Source: DATKMS01 sp041497995 (GTDB lineage Bacteria; Desulfobacterota; Binatia; HRBIN30). Taken from it: a DNA stretch of 6,463 nucleotides. The notes beneath the pieces were generated by a model. It searched no databases. It was given only the letters and a program-made list of their open reading frames with translations, and was not told where the DNA came from. Every line of letters starts with the position of its first letter. Positions within the stretch are counted from its first letter, which is position 1. Below, one piece after another: positions 1-5,508 of this stretch. The position numbers and the translations under genes were made by a program. The stretch is from assembly GCA_041497995.1 (NCBI GenBank), contig JBGQHM010000390.1:1-6463 (forward strand). The letters are read 5' to 3'.

Positions 1-48
1 CGGATTCACCCAGCAGTCGATGGCGCGGATTGGGGCGTCTTCGGACAT
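1..48 (-). CDS. 5' end of a minus-strand gene, possibly an amidohydrolase-family enzyme (partial)
   Basis: Only the first 16 codons lie in the window. They read MSEDAPIRAIDCWVNP and stay open to the edge. The start is well supported: AAGGAG lies 5 nt upstream of the ATG. A short polar start followed by an 'R-x-I-D-x-W-V-N' beta strand resembles the opening of metal-dependent amidohydrolases of the amidohydrolase-2 type, where this strand begins the TIM barrel. That family call rests on very few residues and is tentative; the existence of the gene is better supported than its function. It has the same direction as the large secreted-protein gene upstream of it, about 100 bp away, and could be either co-transcribed or driven from its own promoter in the gap. 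Confidence 0.55.
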   Translation of the reverse strand, partial: MSEDAPIRAIDCWVNP

Positions 49-53
49 TCCAT

Positions 54-59
54 CTCCTT
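54..59 (-). promoter_or_regulatory. Shine-Dalgarno sequence for the partial gene at 1-48
   Basis: The minus strand reads AAGGAG, 5 nt before the ATG at 48-46. A second ATG at 53-51 directly abuts the Shine-Dalgarno sequence and is in another frame, so the ATG at 48 is the better start. Confidence 0.7.
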
Positions 60-76
60 GGATGTGTGAGATTGCT

Positions 77-105
77 GCTTAGGACAGCGATGGAGGTGGT
101 GTCAA
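77..105 (-). promoter_or_regulatory. Possible sigma70-type promoter upstream of the partial gene
   Basis: The minus strand carries a perfect TTGACA (105-100). After a 16-18 nt spacer there is only a poor -10 match (CCTAAG or nearby). The placement fits a transcript starting about 20 nt before the ATG at 48. The -35 box is the only strong part, so this is a weak call. No convincing terminator for the upstream gene is seen between 49 and 150, so read-through is also possible. Confidence 0.25.
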
Positions 106-150
106 TGAGGGCGGACATGAGGGCCGACAGACCCGGCGGCTCTCGCGTCT

Positions 151-3100
151 TTAGTGGAGATGTCGTGTCACCGCACCAACGTCCGCAGCGCTGACACGGC
201 CGTCAGCGTTGACGTCCGGGTTTGGGTTCTTCGGCGTGTCCGTCTCGACGAACAGGTGGGTGATGACGATGTTGAGATCGGTCTGGTCGACACGCCCGTC
301 TTGATTGACGTCACCGATGAGTGGCGTGGGTGTTGGTGTCGGTGAATCAGTTGGCGTGGGAGAAGGGCTGGGCGTGACAGTGGGACTCGCTGTGGGTGTT
401 GGCGTCGGCGTATCGGTGGGCGTGTCTGTTGGGCTGGGCGTGTCCGTCGCCGAGGCGGTCGCCGTAGGCGTATGAGTTTCGGTTTCGGTGGGCGTCGCGG
501 TGGCGGTTGCCGAGGGCGAGGGGCTGGGAGTGACGGACGGCGTGTGGGTTGGTGTCTCGCTCGGGGTTGGTGACGAGGTTGGTGTGTCGGTCGGGGTGGC
601 GGTGGGTGATGCGGTAGCCGATGGAGTGGGCGTCGTGGTGGCCGTATCCGACGGCACGGGCGTGGCGGTTTCCGTCGGGGTGTCCGTTGGGGACGGTGTC
701 GGTGTGAAAGTGCTGGTCTCCGTGGGAGTCGGTGTCTCGGTACGCGTCGCCGTGTCGGTAGCGGTGGCCGTTGCGCTAGGCGTTGGCGTGGGCGTGTAGG
801 AGGGTGTCGGGGTCGCCGATGGGGTTGCGGTCGGAGTGTCGGTTGACGTGGCCGTCGGCGTTGGTGTGGTCGTCGGCGTCGGGGTTTCGGTAGGGGTGCG
901 CGTATCCGTCGGCGTCCGCGTCGCGGTCCGTGTCGGAGTAGGTGTCCGCGTCGGTCCGGTTTCGGTCGGTGTCTGCGTCGGCGTCCGTGTAGGCGGAACC
1001 GTTCGTGTCGGGGTCGGGGTGCGTGACGGTGTCCGCGTGATGGTGAAAGTCGGCGTCTGAGTGGAGGTGGGTGTTGCCGTCCCCGTGCGGGTGATGGTGA
1101 AGGTGGGCGTTGCAGTTGGCACCGGCGTTGCCGTGCGCGTCCGAGTTGGAGTTATGGTGACCGTCGGCGTGGATGTCGTTGTGCGTGTGCGTGTGGGGGT
1201 ATGCGTCGATGTCGGTGTCGGGGAACGGGTGACCGTCGGTGTGAGCGTGGCTGTCGCACTCGGCGATGGGCTGTGCGTCAATGTCACCGTCGCCGTCGGT
1301 GTCACCGTCCGTGTGGGCGTTGGTGTCCGCGTCGGTGTCTGGGAGGGGGTCCACGTGAGCGTCGGCGTCGGTGTACGCGTTGGCGTGATCGTGGGTGTTA
1401 CGGTTGGTGTTCGAGTGACGGTGGGTGTGCTCGTTGCGGTTGCTGTTGCAGTGGCCGTCGGCGTTACGGTGGCGGTGCGTGTCGGAGTCGGCGTGCGGCT
1501 CGGCGACGGTGTTGGAGTGACGCTCGGCGTCGGAGTGACCGTTGCGGTCGGTGTCGGAGTGCGTGTGGGTGTGCCAGTTGCTGTGGTGGTTGGCGTCGCG
1601 AAGTTGAACGCCAGCGCTCCGATCCAGGTGCCCCAGCGGTCGAACGGTGCCGCGGCATACTCGCCAATGACCCAGAACGTGTTGCCCGTGGGGTCCAAAC
1701 TGATGTCGTTATAGTCACCCCAGCGGTTGCGGCTGGCACCGTCGAGGAGGACGTATGGTCCTTCACCCGACTTGAGGTCGTTCGGAGTGAGCAAGGCGTT
1801 GCGCGGCGCACTGGCCGTTTGCCCTGCGAAGCGAACGGCAACATAGTCGGATGGGCTGGATTGGTTGAAGGCGAGCGCGGCATTGCCGCCGCTGTCGACG
1901 GCGACGACGGGATAGTACACGTCAACGCCATCCGCTCCCTGGAGCGAGTCTTGGGTCAGCTTGAGCGTTGGGAATGTGGTCACGTCGATCTGGAAGAGGC
2001 GGATTGTGGAGACGCCGCCGCTGCCCCAGTTGTGCGCTACGGCTGCGGCACCCCACAAGGAACCGCCCCGCCAGACCGCATTGATCACGCGGGGGCCACC
2101 CGTCTCGATCCGTGTGCTCGCGCCTTGCTGGGCCGCGTTGGGCGGCACGCCGCAGTCGCCACCCACGAAGAGATCGGCAGCGAAGAGGGTAGGGTCCACA
2201 CTAGGGGGATTGGTGACGCGCCACACGGTGACGGAGCACGGACTCGGAAAGCGCGTGTTCATTAGGAACTCTGCGGAACTGGGTCCAAGGCTGTGTGCCG
2301 GCTGGAGGCTCGAGACGCGCATGCCGTTCACCCGTACGTCCGAGAAATCGAAGAAGCTGGCGGTCGTGCCGGCCAGTAGGGCGGGCTTCTTGATGACGCG
2401 GATCTTCGCACCTTGGAAGAGGAAGGTCGTGGCGTCGAACATGTTGGCCGTCAGGTAGATTGCGTTGTCGTCGGCCCCCAGCCCTGGCAGATCTGCGAAG
2501 TTGTTGGTTGGGGTGGCGTTGTCCGTGGCGGCGTTCAGCGCGTAGAAGGTCCACTGCCCAGTGGGGTCCGAAGTGGTTGACACCGCCAAGAGAAAGAACG
2601 CGGCGAACGGTCCGCTGCGTCGCGACGCGACACTGACATAGAAACGACCTGCATCGAAAAGCGTCCGTGGGTCGGTAATGAAGTCACTGGGCCCGGCCAC
2701 GGCCTGGAAGAAATCACCCAGTGAGGTCGCCGAGACAATGGTGCCGTCCTTCAGAAATACCTCGACTGTCCCGTTGGTGAACGCGAGGAGATGGTCGGGG
2801 CCCGCGGCGATCGAGGGGTTCGGCGGAATGACCGAATCGAAGAAGATCCCTGGAAAATCTGCCGTCAGTAACAATGGGACATCAGCGAACTGCGCGGCGC
2901 CTCCGGTCCCAGCGAGCAGTTGAGGTGAGAGCGGGGCAAGGCCCCGCCCGCCCTCGTCCAGTACGCCATCGGTCGCAGCGTAGCGCGGTACGAAACGAAT
3001 CGGCGGCAGCGTATCGGATGGTTTGGAGCCGGTAAAAGGGGACGCGACGATCGGTTCTGTCTCCGGCGCATGATGAACCGTTTGTGCTGCGGCGGTGCCC

Positions 3101-3198
3101 AGAAACACGGGAAGCGTAGCGGAGAGCGTGGCCAACCACATGCCGGCGTTCAGGCTCCAGCGCCTGAGCGCTCCCTTCCTCTTCCCACACACCAGCAT
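151..3198 (-). CDS. Secreted beta-propeller-like protein with a long Thr/Pro linker and C-terminal dockerin-like domain
   Basis: Predicted 1015 residues. Residues 1-38 form a signal peptide: basic KRKGALRR, a hydrophobic core, then GTAAA before Q39. Residues about 117-534 look like a secreted beta-propeller-like or sialidase-like domain, with motifs such as NPSIAAGPDHLLAF (127 on), STTSDPTGQW (207-216) and WGDYNDISLDP (493 on). These resemble large bacterial secreted proteins of unknown function; no catalytic residues are evident. Residues 535-959 are a Thr-X linker, probably extended and perhaps O-glycosylated. Residues 960-1015 carry two dockerin-type calcium loops, DVNQDGRVDQTD (963-974) and DVNADGRVSAAD (995-1006). 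Dockerins bind cohesins, but no cohesin is visible here. The frame stays open to an ATG at 3465. I chose the ATG at 3198 because it gives a normal signal peptide and because the upstream stretch contains a terminator and inverted repeats. A GTG at 3201 is equally possible, and no clear Shine-Dalgarno decides the start. Confidence 0.85.
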   Translation of the reverse strand: MLVCGKRKGALRRWSLNAGMWLATLSATLPVFLGTAAAQTVHHAPETEPIVASPFTGSKPSDTLPPIRFVPRYAATDGVLDEGGRGLAPLSPQLLAGTGGAAQFADVPLLLTADFPGIFFDSVIPPNPSIAAGPDHLLAFTNGTVEVFLKDGTIVSATSLGDFFQAVAGPSDFITDPRTLFDAGRFYVSVASRRSGPFAAFFLLAVSTTSDPTGQWTFYALNAATDNATPTNNFADLPGLGADDNAIYLTANMFDATTFLFQGAKIRVIKKPALLAGTTASFFDFSDVRVNGMRVSSLQPAHSLGPSSAEFLMNTRFPSPCSVTVWRVTNPPSVDPTLFAADLFVGGDCGVPPNAAQQGASTRIETGGPRVINAVWRGGSLWGAAAVAHNWGSGGVSTIRLFQIDVTTFPTLKLTQDSLQGADGVDVYYPVVAVDSGGNAALAFNQSSPSDYVAVRFAGQTASAPRNALLTPNDLKSGEGPYVLLDGASRNRWGDYNDISLDPTGNTFWVIGEYAAAPFDRWGTWIGALAFNFATPTTTATGTPTRTPTPTATVTPTPSVTPTPSPSRTPTPTRTATVTPTATATATATSTPTVTRTPTVTPTITPTRTPTPTLTWTPSQTPTRTPTPTRTVTPTATVTLTHSPSPSATATLTPTVTRSPTPTSTHTPTRTRTTTSTPTVTITPTRTRTATPVPTATPTFTITRTGTATPTSTQTPTFTITRTPSRTPTPTRTVPPTRTPTQTPTETGPTRTPTPTRTATRTPTDTRTPTETPTPTTTPTPTATSTDTPTATPSATPTPSYTPTPTPSATATATDTATRTETPTPTETSTFTPTPSPTDTPTETATPVPSDTATTTPTPSATASPTATPTDTPTSSPTPSETPTHTPSVTPSPSPSATATATPTETETHTPTATASATDTPSPTDTPTDTPTPTPTASPTVTPSPSPTPTDSPTPTPTPLIGDVNQDGRVDQTDLNIVITHLFVETDTPKNPNPDVNADGRVSAADVGAVTRHLH
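322..1596 (-). repeat. Degenerate hexanucleotide repeat tract encoding the Thr/Pro linker
   Basis: About 1.27 kb of imperfect 6-bp units (coding strand roughly ACN-CCN, with the second codon varying) encodes Thr at nearly every second residue, alternating with Pro, Ala, Arg, Ser, Val, Asp or Glu. The plus strand is almost free of A and very rich in G and T. Larger internal duplications exist; for example, 22-bp near-copies begin at 1035 and 1089, 54 bp apart, encoding a repeated TFTITRT-type block. The first half of the linker is basic and the second half acidic. Such tracts change length by slippage and are prone to assembly collapse, so the exact length should be treated with caution. Confidence 0.9.
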
Positions 3199-3222
3199 CA
3201 CGCGTGCGCCGCACTTAGCAGA

Positions 3223-3248
3223 GCCAGCGCAACAGGGACAGCGCTGGC
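3223..3248. repeat. Perfect 8-bp inverted repeat (hairpin) upstream of the secreted-protein start
   Basis: GCCAGCGC (3223-3230) and GCGCTGGC (3241-3248) are perfect inverted copies around a 10-nt loop. On the minus strand this stem ends 24 nt before the ATG at 3198, so it would lie in the mRNA leader near the ribosome-binding region. No T-run follows on either strand, so it is not a terminator. It could affect translation start, act as a protein site, or be chance in GC-rich DNA. Confidence 0.55.
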
Positions 3249-3340
3249 GGGCGGGGCCCCGAGCGCACGTTGAATTGATACGTGCCGAGGATTCATCAAT
3301 CACCGCGGAGCGTAGCATCGGGGCTCTCGTCGCGCCGCAG

Positions 3341-3362
3341 AAAAAACGAGCGCCCGCACTCG
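3341..3362 (-). terminator. Intrinsic (rho-independent) terminator on the minus strand
   Basis: The minus strand reads CGAGTG-CGGG-CGCTCG (3362-3347), a 6-bp stem with one G-U pair and a 4-nt loop, followed at once by six T (3346-3341). This is a compact, classic layout. It lies 143 nt upstream of the secreted-protein start and points into it. It could end a short RNA begun near 3465-3543, attenuate the secreted-protein gene, or block stray transcription from the divergent promoter. The 3' arm of the stem can also pair with ACGAGAGCCC just downstream (one mismatch), giving an alternative fold. Confidence 0.6.
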
Positions 3363-3423
3363 TGGCGACGATCCGCGAGAAGGCAGCTGTGAGCGTTTGA
3401 GCGGCGACCGTCCCCTCTTTTTG

Positions 3424-3443
3424 GGCGTCACTAATCTGACGCC
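3424..3443. promoter_or_regulatory. Perfect 7-6-7 inverted repeat, candidate operator
   Basis: GGCGTCA (3424-3430) and TGACGCC (3437-3443) are exact inverted halves with a 6-nt AT-richer centre. The 20-bp dyad lies in the divergent promoter region, just upstream of the plus-strand promoter candidate at 3451. Size and symmetry fit a dimeric regulator site. There is no adjoining T-run in the proper position for a terminator on either strand. I cannot name the regulator. Confidence 0.45.
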
Positions 3444-3450
3444 ATCGCTC

Positions 3451-3478
3451 TTGCAGCCATGACATCCGATGCTAGGCT
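3451..3478 (+). promoter_or_regulatory. Weak promoter candidate for the lytic transglycosylase gene
   Basis: TTGCAG (3451-3456) is followed after 16 nt by TAGGCT (3473-3478), preceded by TG (3470-3471) as in extended -10 promoters. The -10 box matches the consensus at only three of six bases. It would start a transcript near 3485 with a leader of about 60 nt containing the inverted repeat at 3496-3517. Confidence 0.25.
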
Positions 3479-3495
3479 CTTGCCAGCTTTCCCCT

Positions 3496-3517
3496 GACAC
3501 CGGCCCTCTGCGGTGTC
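3496..3517. repeat. Perfect 7-bp inverted repeat in the probable transglycosylase leader
   Basis: GACACCG (3496-3502) and CGGTGTC (3511-3517) are exact inverted halves with an 8-nt loop. The element ends 13 nt before the AAGGAG ribosome-binding site, so it may be a leader hairpin or a second regulator site downstream of the promoter. No T-run follows. Confidence 0.45.
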
Positions 3518-3530
3518 CAACCAACGCCCA

Positions 3531-3536
3531 AAGGAG
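3531..3536 (+). promoter_or_regulatory. Shine-Dalgarno sequence for the lytic transglycosylase
   Basis: AAGGAG lies 7 nt before the ATG at 3544. It selects this start over an in-frame ATG at 3469, which has no comparable site and would add 25 residues ahead of the signal sequence. Confidence 0.85.
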
Positions 3537-3543
3537 ATTCCCG

Positions 3544-4245
3544 ATGAGCTCAAGTTGGACCCAAGTTCGCCGCCTGCCAGTACGGCGCATCCTTTCATCG
3601 ATTCAGTCCACAGCAAAAGGCGCAAAGGCCTTACGTGTGATCTGTTGGATTTCCGTGGCATCTGTGTTCTTGCTGGGAGTTCGGCCGCACGGGCCCGCCC
3701 TCGCTGATCGCTTACCCCAGAATGGTTCCGCCGACGCGACGGCTAGCATGGTGAGCGACCTCTTCAACGCGCTCTCCCGATGCCAGACGCCGCTCTCCGA
3801 GCGCGAGCGCTGGCGGTTGGCGGGCGCCATCCATCACGAGAGCCACCGTCACGGGTACGATCCGCTCTTCGTCATGGCGATGATCCAGGTCGAAAGTGGG
3901 TGCTCACCCACTGCGCGTGGCGAACGGGGCGGGGTGGGCCTGGTACAGATCAAACCGTCCACGGCTCGCGCCGTTGCCAAGGACGCCGGGCTGCCGTGGC
4001 AGGGGCCTGAGACGCTGACGCGTCCCGCCCTCAACGTGCAGCTGGCGTTGTTGTACCTCGCTCAACTCGAGGAGCAGTTTGGCGATCCATATCTTGCAAT
4101 GGTGGCGTTTAATAAGGGACCAGCGCGAGTCGGACGCATGTCCCCGCAACGGGCGCGCGACGCGCGTTACGTGAAGAAGATCCTGGCTCTGTACGACGAC
4201 CTCACCGACGAAGCGGCGACGGCAGCATTGGAGGACGCCCTCTAA
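3544..4245 (+). CDS. Exported lytic transglycosylase, SLT domain (family 1 type)
   Basis: Predicted 233 residues. It should cleave the MurNAc-GlcNAc bond of peptidoglycan, forming 1,6-anhydromuropeptides, in the periplasm or at the envelope. After a long basic N-terminus (RR at 9-10 and 14-15, K25, K28), a hydrophobic segment at about 31-47 leads to PALA before D55: a signal peptide with a long n-region, or a signal anchor. The SLT domain covers about 92-215. The catalytic Glu is E117 in MAMIQVESG, followed by the typical GVGLVQIKPSTA segment (129-140) and VAFNKGPARV (187-196), which matches the usual A-Y-N-x-G motif with Phe for Tyr. C80 and C120 could form a disulfide. There is no LysM or other cell-wall-binding domain. 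It is divergent from the secreted dockerin-like protein and convergent with cystathionine gamma-synthase, so it is probably a single-gene unit. The family is clear; the physiological role (remodelling, secretion-complex assembly or recycling) is not. Confidence 0.88.
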   Translation: MSSSWTQVRRLPVRRILSSIQSTAKGAKALRVICWISVASVFLLGVRPHGPALADRLPQNGSADATASMVSDLFNALSRCQTPLSERERWRLAGAIHHESHRHGYDPLFVMAMIQVESGCSPTARGERGGVGLVQIKPSTARAVAKDAGLPWQGPETLTRPALNVQLALLYLAQLEEQFGDPYLAMVAFNKGPARVGRMSPQRARDARYVKKILALYDDLTDEAATAALEDAL

Positions 4246-4310
4246 AACGGGCGACACCACGGAGAGCGCGGGTGGGCACGCCGCGACTGCGGAAGGTCTA
4301 GCCCCCAGTA

Positions 4311-5507
4311 TCACACGTTGTCGAGTGCCTGGGCCAAGTCTGCGACTAAGTCGTCGGCATCCTCGACACCGACGGAATAGCGGACCAACGTATCCTTGAT
4401 TCCAACTTGCAAGCGCTCCTCTGTCGTGAGCTCGTAGAAGCTCATCAGTGCCGGCTGTTCGATGAGACTCTCGACGCCCCCGAGCGACGGGGCGATGCGT
4501 GGTAGCCGGCAGGCATCGACGAGTCGGGACGCGGCTGCGAGGTCACCGCGTACTTCGAACGAGACGACACCGCCGAAGCCCTGCATCTGGCGGACGGCGA
4601 TGGTGTGCTCCGGGTGGCTGGGAAGGCCGGGGTAGTGGACCCGCTCAACCTTGGGATGCGTCTCCAGGAACTCGGCGACGCGCTGAGCGTTTTCGTTCTG
4701 GCGCGCCACTCGCAGCGCCAGCGTCTTGATGCCTCGGATGAGCAAGTACGCGGCGAACGGGTCGGGTACCGCCCCGGTGACGCCCTGCAGATCGCGGATC
4801 GCACCGACGAGCGCCTCTGTTCCAAGCACAGCGCCGGCGAGCAAGTCGTTGTGACCGCCTAGGTACTTGGTACCCGAGTGGATGACCAGATCGATACCGA
4901 ACTCGATCGGTCGCTGATTGATCGGTGTGGCAAAAGTGGAATCGATCACGGTCTTGACGCGATGGCGCCGTCCGATGTCAGCGACGCGCTCGAGGTCGAG
5001 GATGCGGTTGTACGGGTTGGTCGGCGACTCGCTGAAGATGAGCCGGGTCGTTTGCCGGACCGCTTCTTCCATGCGGTCGTAGTCACCGGCAGGCACAGTG
5101 GACACCTCGACGCCGTAGCGCCGCAGGATCTGGTGCAGGAACTGCCGTGTACGCCGATAGGCATCGTCGGTGACCACAACGTGGGCACCCTTCGAGAGCA
5201 TGGCGAATAGGGTGGTGGTGATCGCCGCCATGCCGCTGGCGAACAGCAGGCCGTCCTCGGCGCCTTCGAGCGCGGCGAGCTTGCGTTCCGCGACGCGTTG
5301 CGTCGGATTGCCGTAGCGGCCGTACTCCTCGCGCTCGATGCGGCCCTCGAAGTGGTCCGCAATCTCCTGCGTGTTCGCGAACGTGTACGTCGCGCTCTGG
5401 ATGATCGGCGTAGCGATGGCATTGGCCTCTTTGGTGCGCGGCTCACCACCGTGTACCGCCTGCGTGCTCGGGCCAGTGCCGCTGCGTACGGGTCGTTCCG
5501 CTGCCAC
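4311..5507 (-). CDS. metB: Cystathionine gamma-synthase, plant-like (PLP enzyme of methionine synthesis)
   Basis: Predicted 398 residues, normal for the Cys/Met-metabolism PLP family. It joins an activated homoserine to cysteine to give cystathionine, in the cytoplasm. Visible motifs: YGRYGNPT (62-69), whose Tyr and Arg bind the phosphate of the neighbouring subunit's cofactor; FASGMAAI (89-96); Y117, stacking on PLP; D189 in DSTFATP; the Schiff-base lysine K214 in SGTKYLGGHND; and R376 in LVRYSVGVED for the substrate carboxylate. GGHND..AG, the LRVARQN region, HPKVERVHYPGLPSHPEH and APSLGGVESL recall plant cystathionine gamma-synthase more than E. coli MetB, suggesting that O-phosphohomoserine may be the substrate. 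The GTG start at 5507 is one base after the threonine synthase stop and 6 nt after GGAGG; upstream in-frame codons belong to the neighbour. Alternatives within the family are O-acylhomoserine sulfhydrylase or cystathionine lyase, which fit less well. I saw no clear terminator between 4246 and 4310. Confidence 0.85.
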   Translation of the reverse strand: MAAERPVRSGTGPSTQAVHGGEPRTKEANAIATPIIQSATYTFANTQEIADHFEGRIEREEYGRYGNPTQRVAERKLAALEGAEDGLLFASGMAAITTTLFAMLSKGAHVVVTDDAYRRTRQFLHQILRRYGVEVSTVPAGDYDRMEEAVRQTTRLIFSESPTNPYNRILDLERVADIGRRHRVKTVIDSTFATPINQRPIEFGIDLVIHSGTKYLGGHNDLLAGAVLGTEALVGAIRDLQGVTGAVPDPFAAYLLIRGIKTLALRVARQNENAQRVAEFLETHPKVERVHYPGLPSHPEHTIAVRQMQGFGGVVSFEVRGDLAAASRLVDACRLPRIAPSLGGVESLIEQPALMSFYELTTEERLQVGIKDTLVRYSVGVEDADDLVADLAQALDNV

Positions 5508-5508
5508 G

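Larger units (their letters stand above)
3199..3543. other. Divergent intergenic region with inverted repeats and an internal terminator
   Basis: This 345 bp stretch separates the start of the secreted-protein gene (minus) from the transglycosylase gene (plus). It holds perfect inverted repeats at 3223-3248, 3424-3443 and 3496-3517, an intrinsic terminator pointing along the minus strand at 3341-3362, a weak plus-strand promoter candidate and the transglycosylase Shine-Dalgarno sequence. A minus-strand frame in phase with the secreted protein remains open to 3465, but its Cys-rich translation resembles nothing I know and would place 89 residues before a normal signal peptide. I therefore treat the stretch as non-coding leader and promoter DNA. 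Confidence 0.6.

Noticed and set aside
776..1354. Minus-strand Asp/His/Thr-rich frame inside the linker
   Set aside because: It is another reading frame of the same hexanucleotide tract. The dockerin and propeller ends fix the true frame.
322..1596. Repeat tract as a CRISPR array or mobile-element repeat
   Set aside because: Units are 6 bp and degenerate, without spacers of constant length, and encode a continuous linker between two recognisable domains.
488..1714. Plus-strand Val/Gly-rich open frames (488-799, 836-1060, 1061-1714) opposite the linker
   Set aside because: They are by-products of the 6-bp repeat: the complement of ACN-CCN reads as alternating Val/Gly codons with few stops. 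They have no start signals and no domain.
1201..2265. Long plus-strand Arg/Cys-rich frame
   Set aside because: Its composition is typical of an antisense shadow in GC-rich DNA, it lies opposite the recognisable ectodomain and linker, and it has no motif.
3469..3543. Upstream ATG (3469) for the lytic transglycosylase
   Set aside because: It has no ribosome-binding site, while the ATG at 3544 has AAGGAG 7 nt upstream. The extra 25 residues would also cover the inverted repeat at 3496-3517.
4267..4285. CGCGG/CCGCG hairpin in the convergent gap as a terminator
   Set aside because: The stem is only 5 bp with a 9-nt loop, and no T-run follows on either strand.
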